From: Clostridia bacterium
Lineage (GTDB): Bacteria > Bacillota > Clostridia > Christensenellales > Aristaeellaceae
NCBI GenBank assembly: GCA_017524615.1
Contig: JAFXVJ010000018.1
Location: forward strand, 16,466 to 80,465
Length of the DNA stretch: 64,000 nt
Direction of reading: 5' to 3'
The position numbers were made by a program, and so were the translations under genes. Of the stretch, positions 1-8,105 are shown piece by piece. The notes under the pieces were generated by a model. That model saw only the letters and a list, made by a program, of their open reading frames with translations. It was not told where the DNA came from and searched no databases. Position 1 is the first letter of the stretch, and every line of letters begins with the position of its first letter.

Positions 1-355
1 ACAGGATGAACTGCACGTTGTGGCGGTCGCTGAGCGCCTCCAGGCGGCGGAAGAATTCCTCGGTCTTTTCAATGTCCGTCTTGACCAGCTTCATGAACGC
101 GTCCACAAAGATGACGCTGATATCGAAATTCTGGGCCAGCATGCCGCACAGGAAGCCGAAAAACATTTCCGGGCTGTCGGAGCCGTATTCTCCGGCGTTC
201 ACGAAGCGTATCTCGTGGCGCAGATCAAACATGTACCGTGTGTCGTCATCCACAAAAATGACGTCGCCCTTGTGCTCCTTGATGGCCTCGTTGGCCATGT
301 CCAGGATGCGCTTGGTTTTGCCGGAGCCTTTTTTGCCGTGAATGATCTGTATCAT
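1..355 (-). CDS. P-loop ATPase, N-terminal part (gene runs off the left edge)
   Basis: The minus-strand frame starts with ATG at 355 behind an AAGGGGGG-type ribosome site and stays open to the edge of the window (118 codons). The N-terminus reads MIQIIHGKKGSGKTKRILDM, an excellent Walker A motif (GKKGSGKT, residues 7-14). A Walker B-like hydrophobic strand, DVIFVDD, follows at about residues 31-37, and a second one, ISVIFVDAF, at about 83-91. The compact layout resembles small RecA/thymidine-kinase-like P-loop ATPases of Clostridia with no firm role. It is divergently placed from the CNNM-type gene at 579. The C-terminus is missing, so the family cannot be settled. The P-loop assignment is seen in the sequence; the function is unknown. 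Confidence 0.8.
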   Translation of the reverse strand, partial: MIQIIHGKKGSGKTKRILDMANEAIKEHKGDVIFVDDDTRYMFDLRHEIRFVNAGEYGSDSPEMFFGFLCGMLAQNFDISVIFVDAFMKLVKTDIEKTEEFFRRLEALSDRHNVQFIL

Positions 356-578
356 GGGTAAAACCCCCCTTACGCTTTTGATGCTTTCATTATACCTGAT
401 TTCTTCCGGGATTTCAAGGTGTGGCGGCACGGAAATGCGATCTTCCTTGACAAAGGCTGCGGGATCCGATACAATGAGTGCGTCGGCGGCATGGCGGCTT
501 TGGCCTGGGCCAGGGTGAGCATGCCTTTTTATTTTCACGGGCCGACGCGACGGAATCGTTCCAAGGAGAAGGATCAAT

Positions 579-1847
579 TTGAACGGCAATGTGATTTATA
601 TATTGGTAATCCTGCTCATGATTTTGCTTTCCGCGGCGTTTTCCGCCATGGAAACGGCGTTTTCCTCCCTGAATAAAACCCGGATCAGGACTCTGGCGGA
701 AAAAGGGAAAAAGCGGGCGGAACTGGTGTGCCGCCTGACGGAGCAGTATGATCAGCTGATATCCACCATCCTGATCGGCAACAACATCGTCAATATCGTG
801 GCGGCGTCCCTGGGCACGGTGCTGTTCGTGCGCCTGTGCGGGGGCGCGGGGGTCACCGTCTCCACGGTGGTGATCACCTTAGCGGTGCTGGTGTTCAGCG
901 AAATCACCCCCAAGAGCATCGCCAAAGATTGTCCGGAACGGGCGGCCATGTTTTTTGCGCCTTTCATCCGCACCCTGATCTGGTTTATGACGCCGGTCAA
1001 TTATGTGTTTTCGCATTGGAAAAAATGGGTGTCCAGCTCGCTGAACCTGCGGGCGGATGACAAGGTGTCCCAGGATGAACTGCTGATGCTGGTGGACGAG
1101 GTGGAGGAATCGGGCAGCATTGACCAGAATGAAGGGGAACTGCTGCGCAACGCCATCGAATTCACCGATCAGGACGCGGAAAGCATCCTGACCCATCGCA
1201 TCGATCTGGTGGCGGTGCCCCGGGACGCCACCAAGCAGGAAATCGCCCGGAAGTTTTCTGAGTCCAAGGTGTCCCGCATCCTGGTCTACGGCAGGAACAT
1301 CGACAATATCCTGGGGGTTATCCACCAAAAGGATTTTTACGATGGCGACGGCATCACCGGAAAGCCCATCCGCGATATCATCTCGCCTGTGATTTTCGTG
1401 CTCAAGAGCGAAAAAGTCAGCGATCTGCTGCGTACCCTGCAAAAAAATAAAACCCACATGGCTGTGGTGCTGGACGAGTACGGCGGCACCTACGGCATCG
1501 TCACCATGGAGGATATCCTGGAGGAACTGGTGGGCGAAATCTGGGACGAGCATGACGAGGTGGAGGAAACCTTCCGTAAGGTGAACGATGATACCTGGCT
1601 GGTGGACGGCGCGGCCAACCTGGATGATTTCTGCGAATATTTTCAGCTGGAGATCGATTCCGAGGTGGTGTCCGTCTCCGGCTGGGTGACGGAGCAGTTC
1701 GGCAAAATCCCCTCCGTGGGGGAGGGTTTCTCCTTCGGCCCCTATCATATCACTGTCACGGCTGTGAATAACCACCGGGTGGAACAATTGGAAATCCGTA
1801 AAACGGAGGCCCTGCCGGAAGAGCCGGAGGAAGGGCCGGCGGAGTGA
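579..1847 (+). CDS. CNNM/CorC-type membrane protein with CBS pair (HlyC/CorC family)
   Basis: The product has 422 residues. The TTG start at 579 is preceded by AAGGAGAA at the right distance. Residues 1-140 form the DUF21/CNNM membrane domain with about four hydrophobic segments and the family-typical SAFFSAMETAFSS-like beginning (LSAAFSAMETAFSSLN) and EITPKSIAKD. A tandem CBS domain follows at about 195-325 (HQKDFY; MAVVLDEYGGTYGIVTMEDILEELVGEIWDE is diagnostic in part). A C-terminal CorC/HlyC transporter-associated domain fills about 340-410. Relatives are linked to Mg2+/Co2+ efflux or Mg2+ homeostasis, with nucleotide sensing by the CBS pair. Old 'hemolysin' names are not a supported function. 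No operon partner is visible; the next 890 bases are non-coding. Confidence 0.9.
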   Translation: MNGNVIYILVILLMILLSAAFSAMETAFSSLNKTRIRTLAEKGKKRAELVCRLTEQYDQLISTILIGNNIVNIVAASLGTVLFVRLCGGAGVTVSTVVITLAVLVFSEITPKSIAKDCPERAAMFFAPFIRTLIWFMTPVNYVFSHWKKWVSSSLNLRADDKVSQDELLMLVDEVEESGSIDQNEGELLRNAIEFTDQDAESILTHRIDLVAVPRDATKQEIARKFSESKVSRILVYGRNIDNILGVIHQKDFYDGDGITGKPIRDIISPVIFVLKSEKVSDLLRTLQKNKTHMAVVLDEYGGTYGIVTMEDILEELVGEIWDEHDEVEETFRKVNDDTWLVDGAANLDDFCEYFQLEIDSEVVSVSGWVTEQFGKIPSVGEGFSFGPYHITVTAVNNHRVEQLEIRKTEALPEEPEEGPAE

Positions 1848-1929
1848 GCAAGGAATGCCAGAGCCTACTTTGCCATGCGCCACGGGTTTCGAACGGCGAT
1901 GCGGCATGGCGCGTCCTCATACTCTTCTT

Positions 1930-2035
1930 CTAAAATCTTGCATCTTTGGGCGTCTTATTCGTTCTGGTAGCGCGTCACTGCGGTGAACGCAGCGCTGCTG
2001 CGCCTCCCTTCGTTCCGCTATCTGTTAAGATTATA
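1930..2035. repeat. Decayed copy of the dispersed palindromic element
   Basis: The left part (TCTAAAATCTTGCATCTTTG, about 1931-1950) and the core (AACGCAGCGCTGCTGCGCCT, about 1986-2005) closely match the element at 51379-51540. The right arm is degenerate and the terminal inverted repeat is no longer intact. Similarity was judged by eye. Confidence 0.55.
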
Positions 2036-2204
2036 AAACACAATTCGCAAAGAGCGAGATAATCAGGAGGACGAGGCAGGGGCCTACGCGGCCCCTGAAC
2101 CCCGCGCCAGGGGATGATCCCCTGGACCCGCTCCTCGCGAAGTTGCTTGATCGATAGGCCCAAGAAATCATCGCGTGTTACGCTGGGATTACGGAAAGCT
2201 TGAG

Positions 2205-2333
2205 AGCTTCTGGCCCAGAGAAAGCCGGGGAAATCCCAAGGGAAAAGCTCGCTTTTCCCTGAGGATGATCCCCCGGCTTTCCCCGGATGCTTTGCATCCG
2301 GGATGGCCGCTTTCAGCGGCCGGGCCAGAAGCT
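2205..2333. repeat. Cloverleaf-like nested inverted repeats (possible structured RNA or BIME-like element)
   Basis: The outer stem AGCTTCTGGCCC (2205-2216) pairs perfectly with GGGCCAGAAGCT (2322-2333). Inside are three arms. Arm one is GAAAGCCGGGG (2220-2230) with CCCCGGCTTTC (2271-2281), enclosing AGGGAAAAGC/GCTTTTCCCT. Arm two is the hairpin at about 2282-2302 (CCCGGATGC, TTT, GCATCCGGG). Arm three is GGCCGC, TTTCA, GCGGCC (2305-2321). Every arm is nearly perfect. The orientation of any transcript is unknown. Confidence 0.7.
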
Positions 2334-2523
2334 ATACGATGATCACCGCTGTTATGGTGCCCTTTCTGGTTCTCTTTCGGGCTCCGAAAGAGAACGCCCC
2401 GTCGTCCCTTTGCTCTTTTTTCATTCTTGCCAATTTGGATCTTAGAACGCGAATAGTATCAGGTTCGCCGCGTCCCCGGTCTATCGAACCGGACGGACAG
2501 CCTACCGAACTTTATCAAACGAT

Positions 2524-2571
2524 GGCCCATGGAAAAGCGAGAGCTTTCCCATGGGCTGTTTGTTTTTATTG
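2524..2571 (+). terminator. Terminator-like hairpin
   Basis: GGCCCATGGAAAAGC and GCTTTCCCATGGGCT pair around a GAGA loop and are followed by TGTTTGTTTTTATT. It could end an RNA made from the palindromic region upstream, since no coding sequence precedes it directly. Confidence 0.55.
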
Positions 2572-2741
2572 GCTCTTTACGGCAAGTTAGGGGATTCGGT
2601 TAAGAAACCAGGCATGCGCAGCCTGCTTGCATGGCAGAAATCCCGTCACTGCAAGCATGTCGCGGCATAGCCGCGAGCAATGCGTATGCGTACGGGATTC
2701 CATCCCCTCATAAAACGTGAAAGACCTTTTATTCTCAATGT

Positions 2742-5700
2742 TTATAGCCGCTCCTTCTCCTGCACCTTTTCCAGCAGCGTGGGGAAATCCATATCAGGCA
2801 GGGTGCGGACGCTGTCGCTTTGGGTGGGATCCCGCCGGCAGATCGCGGCGTATTCGCAATTGGCGCAGGGGCCAATCCCGTTTTTATCGCACAGCGGCGC
2901 TGCGGCGATTTCCCCGGCGCGCATGCGTTCGGCCCACAGGCGGGCTTTTTCCTCGGCATGGCCGATCAGGGCGCGCAGATCCTGGAGGGTGGCCAGCATG
3001 GCGCGCTTGTCAAAACCGTCGTCCTTGGTGAGCATTTTGGGCAGGGTCAGGGGCGGGTCGCCGTCGTCCATTCTGCGCAGGATGGCCGCGTCCTTGAGGG
3101 CGATGCCCCGCAGCTTCAGCTCCCGGGCCAGGGCGTCCTCCACGTCCTGAAGGGCGGGGGAACCGGCCAGCAGGGGATCGGCCACGTGCATGTAGAAGGC
3201 CCCGGCGGGCTGGGCGTCATCCTCCATGGAAAGAGCAGCCTTCAAATACAGCAGCAATTGCAGCTGCGCGCCCCAGAAGATGCGGGCGGGATCCAGCTTC
3301 GTGCCGCCGGATTTGTAATCCACCACCCGCAGGTACACGCCCTCGTCCCCGGCGTAGCGGTCAATGCGGTCAATGATGCCCCGGACGGAAACATGGCTGC
3401 CGTCCCGAAGCGTCAGCTCAATCGGCGGGATGCCGCCGGGATAGCCGAAGCGGATTTCCGCGGCCTGCGGCATGAAGGCGCTCTGTTTGGCGCCCTTGGT
3501 AAAGGTCCATGCCACGCGCTTGAGCACCCGGCGGTATTTTTCGCCCAGGACGCGCATGCGGGCGCTGTCACCCATAACGCCGGACAGCATTTGATCAAAC
3601 AGGGGCTGGGCGGCACAGTCCATGGCCGCGTCACAGGCGGATTTGTCGATTCTGGGCCAGTTGGGGATGGAGGGCAGCAGACGGGTAAAGCCCTCCAGGG
3701 CGCTGTGGTAAAAATTCCCCGCGTCGATGGGCGTCAGCGTCCATTCCTTTCGGGGCTGAGGGGATAAGCCCTGCTCCACGAAATGGCGGTAAGGGCACAC
3801 GGCAAATTTCTCCAGCCGGCTCACCGACATGACCCTTTCCATGAACAGGGACCGGGTGATCTCCCGGGGCAGGGGCCGGGCATCCTCGTCGGGATCAAAG
3901 GCCCGGCGCAGGGCCAGCACCCGCGGCCGGGTATCAGGGGAAGCGGACAGGTATCGCCAGGCATCCAGCCATTCGCCTGTCAGGGGGCCCTCCCGCATCT
4001 TTGTGCCCAGGGCGTCAAGGGCCGGGCCGGGGGAAAAGGGCGTCTGGGATGCGCATTTCTGGCTGATGCCGCCTTCCTCCACCAGGCCGGGCAGCAGCCG
4101 GCGGATGTGGCCAAGCTGCTGGAAGGGACGCAGGGCAGCGCCCTCCTGGGTGGCCTGCGCGCGGGTCAGGTACAGGTATTCCCGAGGACTGGACAGGGCC
4201 TTCCACACGTCCAGCCGGGCGAGGGCGTCCTGGCCGTCCTCACTGAGGGACAGATACACGTTCAGCGCCTGCTGGGCGTCCTCCTGCTCCTGAGGGGTCA
4301 GCAGGGCGCCGGGAGCGGCGGATAAAAGCCCATCGGTCAGATTCATCATAAACAGCGCCCGGGGCCGGGACAGGGGCAGGCTGCCGATGGCGCCGCACAT
4401 GACGGCGTCCGCCGTGGGCGGCAGGGAGGATAATTCGCACCCCTCCAGCCCCGCTTCCAGCCAGCTGCTCAGCTGCCGGGCGGTGACCCGTGCGTCGGAT
4501 AAAAGCGCGTGCGCCTGGGTCAAAAGCTGCACGATGGTGTCCCACACCTGGCCGGCCTGCACCGCCTCGGCGGCCATGCCCCGCTGCAGCAGCGCGTCCT
4601 GCGCGGCCAGCAGCCGGTCATAAACCTGGACCCCGGTCAGATAATCGTACACCGCGCGGAGGGAAGCATCGGCGTTTTCCGCCGCCCGCAAAGCCTGGCG
4701 CAGTGTTTCCAGGGGCGTGATCAGCGAAAGCCTCGCCTGCTCCACCTGCGCGCATTCCAGGGCGCTGCCCCGCTGGAAGGGGGACAGCCACAGCTTCCCC
4801 CGGATGCCATAGGACAGGATATAGTTTTCCAGCCGCCAGGCATCCTCCTGTGTCACGGGAGCGTAGCCCGATTTGATCAGGGCGAGCATGGCATCGGCGG
4901 GATAGGCCTCGCCAACGGCCCGGAGAGAGGACAGCAAAAAACGGGACGCGCCGTGCCCTGCGGCGGGCAGCTTGCGGGTCACATAAGCGGGAATGCGGTA
5001 GGATGCCAGCACTGTGGCCAGCGTTCCGGCGAAACCGGCGTCGCCCATGGCCACGGCCATTTCCCCGAAGGCTACGCCCTTTTCGTGCAGCAGCAGCATT
5101 TCCTGCGCGGCAAAATGCGCCTCAAAATAGGGATTGGGCGCGGCATACAGCCGCACTGCGGCGCAGACGCCTCCATAGGGCGCGCCGGGGGACAGCAGGT
5201 ATTCCCGGGCCAGATGGGCGATTTCCGGGGCCTGGCCGGCTTCCTCCGGCGGCAGCAGGCGGAATTGACAGGGCACCGCCGCCTCCCTGGCCGCTTTTTC
5301 CAGACGGCGGGCGCTTTCCAGCACGGGGGAGAAGGCTTCCTCCCGACCAAGCACGATCAGGGCCCGCACATCGCCGCTCTGCCCGGCCAGGGTGACGAGC
5401 AGCCGGTTCATCTGCCCGGTGAACACATCAAAGCCGTACACGGCAATCCGGGCGTCCCGCGCCACCTGGCTGTCCGGCAGGCGCAGCAGCATGGCTTCCT
5501 GCACGTCTTCCCCGTCCACAAACTGGCCAGAAAGCTGAGCGGCGTAAGCGGAATAAATCAGGGCCAAATCGTGAAATTTATCCCGGACCGCGCCCTCGGG
5601 CAGGCTGTCGGCATGGGTGGAGAGCGCTTCCGGCGCGACGCCGGCCCGCTTGAATTCGGCGATCAGCGTACCGATCCGCTGGATGAAGCCCTGACGTTCG

Positions 5701-6014
5701 GCGGCGCTTTCGTAGTATTTCAGCTGTTTCCTGCATTGCAGCAGGGCGCGGGCCAGGGCGAATTGCTTGCCCTGGGCGTCGATGCGGGTGCGGCCGTCGG
5801 CCCCGGCCTGGGCAAATACCCGCTCCGTGAGCCGGGAGGGAGACAGCACCTCCAGGTCAAAAAAGCCCGGAGCGTTCAGGCCGTCCATCAATTCCCGCTC
5901 TGTCTGCAGGGTGTACTGCTCCGGCACGATCACGATCATCCGGCCGCCCAGCCCCGCCATGGCGATCAACTGCCGCCGCAGGGCTTCCTGGGTGCCGCCG
6001 AGGATTTGCAGCAT
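2742..6014 (-). CDS. addB: ATP-dependent helicase/nuclease subunit B, AddB
   Basis: The product has 1090 residues. The start is the ATG at 6014 with AAAGGAG five bases upstream; an in-frame ATG at 6056 lacks such a site. AddB pairs with AddA to resect double-strand breaks for recombination. The C-terminal RecB-type nuclease is clear: FYHSALEGF, GIIDRID and VVDYKSGGT supply the His/Asp/Asp-X-Lys residues. Four cysteines for the 4Fe-4S staple are present (one in KFAVCPYRHF, then the cluster in GPCANCEYAAIC). The N-terminus aligns with the AddB helicase-like domain (MIVIVPEQYTLQTERELMD), but where a Walker A (GxSGSGKT) is expected the sequence reads ILGGTQEALRRQ, without Gly-Lys-Thr. It lies 66 bases downstream of recG on the same strand; addA is not in the window. 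Confidence 0.92.
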   Translation of the reverse strand: MLQILGGTQEALRRQLIAMAGLGGRMIVIVPEQYTLQTERELMDGLNAPGFFDLEVLSPSRLTERVFAQAGADGRTRIDAQGKQFALARALLQCRKQLKYYESAAERQGFIQRIGTLIAEFKRAGVAPEALSTHADSLPEGAVRDKFHDLALIYSAYAAQLSGQFVDGEDVQEAMLLRLPDSQVARDARIAVYGFDVFTGQMNRLLVTLAGQSGDVRALIVLGREEAFSPVLESARRLEKAAREAAVPCQFRLLPPEEAGQAPEIAHLAREYLLSPGAPYGGVCAAVRLYAAPNPYFEAHFAAQEMLLLHEKGVAFGEMAVAMGDAGFAGTLATVLASYRIPAYVTRKLPAAGHGASRFLLSSLRAVGEAYPADAMLALIKSGYAPVTQEDAWRLENYILSYGIRGKLWLSPFQRGSALECAQVEQARLSLITPLETLRQALRAAENADASLRAVYDYLTGVQVYDRLLAAQDALLQRGMAAEAVQAGQVWDTIVQLLTQAHALLSDARVTARQLSSWLEAGLEGCELSSLPPTADAVMCGAIGSLPLSRPRALFMMNLTDGLLSAAPGALLTPQEQEDAQQALNVYLSLSEDGQDALARLDVWKALSSPREYLYLTRAQATQEGAALRPFQQLGHIRRLLPGLVEEGGISQKCASQTPFSPGPALDALGTKMREGPLTGEWLDAWRYLSASPDTRPRVLALRRAFDPDEDARPLPREITRSLFMERVMSVSRLEKFAVCPYRHFVEQGLSPQPRKEWTLTPIDAGNFYHSALEGFTRLLPSIPNWPRIDKSACDAAMDCAAQPLFDQMLSGVMGDSARMRVLGEKYRRVLKRVAWTFTKGAKQSAFMPQAAEIRFGYPGGIPPIELTLRDGSHVSVRGIIDRIDRYAGDEGVYLRVVDYKSGGTKLDPARIFWGAQLQLLLYLKAALSMEDDAQPAGAFYMHVADPLLAGSPALQDVEDALARELKLRGIALKDAAILRRMDDGDPPLTLPKMLTKDDGFDKRAMLATLQDLRALIGHAEEKARLWAERMRAGEIAAAPLCDKNGIGPCANCEYAAICRRDPTQSDSVRTLPDMDFPTLLEKVQEKERL

Positions 6015-6080
6015 GGGAACTCCTTTGTTATTTGGGGTGGAAGGTGAAATGTGCAAATGGGAAAGCGCGGAAGAAGCGGG

Positions 6081-8093
6081 TCAGTTCATGGCGATGTCGT
6101 CCATGACCCGGGCGAAGGCGGCATGGGCGCTTTCCCTGACCTGGGCCCATTCCTGCTCATAGCCGGGGGAGCGGAGCCACTTGAGGCAGGCGCTGGTTTC
6201 TTCCAGCATCTGCACGTCGGCCCCCAAGGCCATACCGGGAATGAGGGTATCGCCGTGCTGACGGGTGCCCAGGAAATCCCCGGGTCCCCGCAGTTCCAGA
6301 TCCTTCTGGGCGATTTTGAATCCGTCGTTGGTTTCACACAGGGTTTTGAGCCGCTCATTCGGCGCGGCCATCAGGAAGCACCAGCTTTCCCGGGCCCCGC
6401 GGCCCACCCGGCCCCGCAGCTGATGCAGCTGGCTCAGGCCGAAGCGATCGGCGTTTTCGATGACCATCACCGTGGCGCTGGGCACGTTGACCCCCACCTC
6501 GATCACGGTGGTGGACACCAGCACATCCAATTCGCCCGTGGAGAACTTCCGGATGGTAGCTTCCTTTTCAGCGGGATCCTGCTCCCCGTAGGTGAGGCCC
6601 AATCGCAGCCGGGACAGGGGCCCGGTGGACAATTCGGCGTAGGTGTCCTGGGCGCTTCGGGCGTCGATCTGCTCGCTTTCCTCCACCAGGGGACAGACGA
6701 TGTAGGTCTGCCGCCCTTGAGCGGCTTCCCGGATGATAAAATCGTACAGCCCGTCCCGCTTTTCTTCCGGCACGATCCGGGTTTTCACCGGCGTGCGGCC
6801 CGGGGGCAATTCATCCACGATGGACAGATCCAGATCGCCGTACAATACCAGCGCCAGGGTGCGGGGAATGGGGGTGGCGGACAGCACCAGTTCGTTGGGG
6901 GCGGCGTCCCCGTCGCCCGCCTTTTTGCTCAGCAGTCTGCGCTGGCGCACGCCGAAACGGTGCTGCTCGTCTGTGACCACCAGCCCCAGGCGCTGATACC
7001 GCACGTCTTCCGAAATCAGGGCGTGGGTGCCGATGACGCACTGCCAGTCGCCGGACGCGATGCTTTCCAGCGCATGCCGGCGCTCCTTCGCCTTCATGCC
7101 GCCGAGGAGCAATCCGCAGGAAACGCCCAAGGGCTCCAGCGTTTTTTTCGCGCTTTCCAGGTGCTGCCGGGCCAGGATCTCCGTGGGGGCCATCAGGGCG
7201 CTTTGATATCCCGCCCGGGCGGAGAGCGCCATGGCCCCGAAGGCCAGGGCCGTTTTGCCGCAGCCCACGTCCCCCTGCACCATACGGCCCATGGCATGCG
7301 GGGCTTCCAGGTCCTGCGCGATTTCATCCAGCACCCGCCTTTGCGCGCCGGTGGGCGGGAAGGGCAGGGAGGCCCAATAGGCGTTCGCCGCGCCCGCCTC
7401 TACGGGGATGCGGAGGCCCTGGGCCCTTTCTCCCCGCAGGGATGCGGCGGCGGCCTGATACAAAAGCATCCCTTCAAAGTATACCCGCCGCAGGGCGATG
7501 GCCAGGTTTTCTTTCGTTTCCGGGAAATGGGCCTGGCGCAGGGCAAAATTGCGTTCGCACAGGTGATATCTGATCCGCAGGATGTCCGGCAGGGTTTCGG
7601 GGCAGCAATCCTCCAACTGGGTCAGGGCCTGACGGATCAGATCCCGCATGGTCTTGGGCGGCAGGCCCGCCAGCGCCCGGTATACCGGCAGGATGCCGCG
7701 TTCCTTCACCAGAATGGGGCTGGCCAGACGAATCCGGCCCTGCTTGTCCCGGTCCACCCGGCCATAGAGGGTCAGCGGCGTATCCTTTTTAATCTGCTTT
7801 TCCAGCCAAGGCTGGTTGAACCACACCACCGGTATGCTGCCCGTTTCGTCGGTCAGCCGAAGCGTCACCGAGGTCAGCCCCCGGAACTGGCTCAGCCGCG
7901 GGGCGGCCTTGGGATAACCGCTGACGCACACTTCCGTGCCGGGGGAGATTTCGCCGAGCGGCGTCACGGTGGAGGTGTCCTGATAGCGAACGGGCAGGGT
8001 GAGCAAAAGGTCGGCCATTGTGTGGATGCCCGCCTTTTCCAGCGTATCCAGCCGGGCCTTGCCCAGCCCCTTCAGCTCGCTCAGCGTCTTCAT
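6081..8093 (-). CDS. recG: ATP-dependent DNA helicase RecG
   Basis: The product has 670 residues, the usual length for RecG, which regresses stalled forks and processes branched DNA. The N-terminus (SELKGLGKARLDTLEKAGI) is the helix-hairpin-helix and wedge region. The OB-fold wedge spans about residues 50-150. Helicase motifs follow: GDVGCGKTALAF (motif I), APTEILARQH (Ia), VVTDEQHRFG (II, DEQH), LSATPIPRT (III), STTVIEVGVNVPSA (V) and QLHQLRGRVGRG (VI). The ATG at 8093 has AAGGAAAAA upstream. It sits 12 bases after the GH13 gene stop, so the two are probably one transcript with addB. RecG and AddB both serve recombinational repair. Confidence 0.97.
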   Translation of the reverse strand: MKTLSELKGLGKARLDTLEKAGIHTMADLLLTLPVRYQDTSTVTPLGEISPGTEVCVSGYPKAAPRLSQFRGLTSVTLRLTDETGSIPVVWFNQPWLEKQIKKDTPLTLYGRVDRDKQGRIRLASPILVKERGILPVYRALAGLPPKTMRDLIRQALTQLEDCCPETLPDILRIRYHLCERNFALRQAHFPETKENLAIALRRVYFEGMLLYQAAAASLRGERAQGLRIPVEAGAANAYWASLPFPPTGAQRRVLDEIAQDLEAPHAMGRMVQGDVGCGKTALAFGAMALSARAGYQSALMAPTEILARQHLESAKKTLEPLGVSCGLLLGGMKAKERRHALESIASGDWQCVIGTHALISEDVRYQRLGLVVTDEQHRFGVRQRRLLSKKAGDGDAAPNELVLSATPIPRTLALVLYGDLDLSIVDELPPGRTPVKTRIVPEEKRDGLYDFIIREAAQGRQTYIVCPLVEESEQIDARSAQDTYAELSTGPLSRLRLGLTYGEQDPAEKEATIRKFSTGELDVLVSTTVIEVGVNVPSATVMVIENADRFGLSQLHQLRGRVGRGARESWCFLMAAPNERLKTLCETNDGFKIAQKDLELRGPGDFLGTRQHGDTLIPGMALGADVQMLEETSACLKWLRSPGYEQEWAQVRESAHAAFARVMDDIAMN

Positions 8094-8105
8094 GATCGTT
8101 TTTCC

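Larger units (their letters stand above)
1848..2741. other. Long intergenic region rich in palindromes
   Basis: No reading frame here has a convincing ribosome site or recognisable product. Frames of 62 codons (minus, 1975-2163) and 95 codons (plus, 2303-2590) have composition unlike neighbouring genes and run through palindromes. The region holds a decayed dispersed repeat (about 1930-2035), two short strong hairpins (2078-2098 and 2106-2125), a cloverleaf-like fold (2205-2333), a terminator-like hairpin (2524-2571) and a long imperfect stem with an inner CGCGGC/GCCGCG hairpin (about 2638-2703). It could encode a non-coding RNA or be a graveyard of repetitive palindromes. Confidence 0.6.

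Noticed and set aside
1975-2163. Minus-strand frame of 62 codons
   Set aside because: It runs through hairpins and the decayed repeat and has no ribosome site; composition is Pro/Arg-rich.
2303-2590. Plus-strand frame of 95 codons
   Set aside because: It starts inside the cloverleaf fold and ends in a terminator hairpin; no similarity to any family was seen.
4509-6047. Long open frame (512 codons) antisense to addB
   Set aside because: It mirrors the codon positions of a conserved gene, has Gly/Pro/His/Gln-rich composition and no ribosome site. The same applies to 6051-8294 (antisense to recG), 8481-9737, 20743-23892 (antisense to infB) and 40309-42717.
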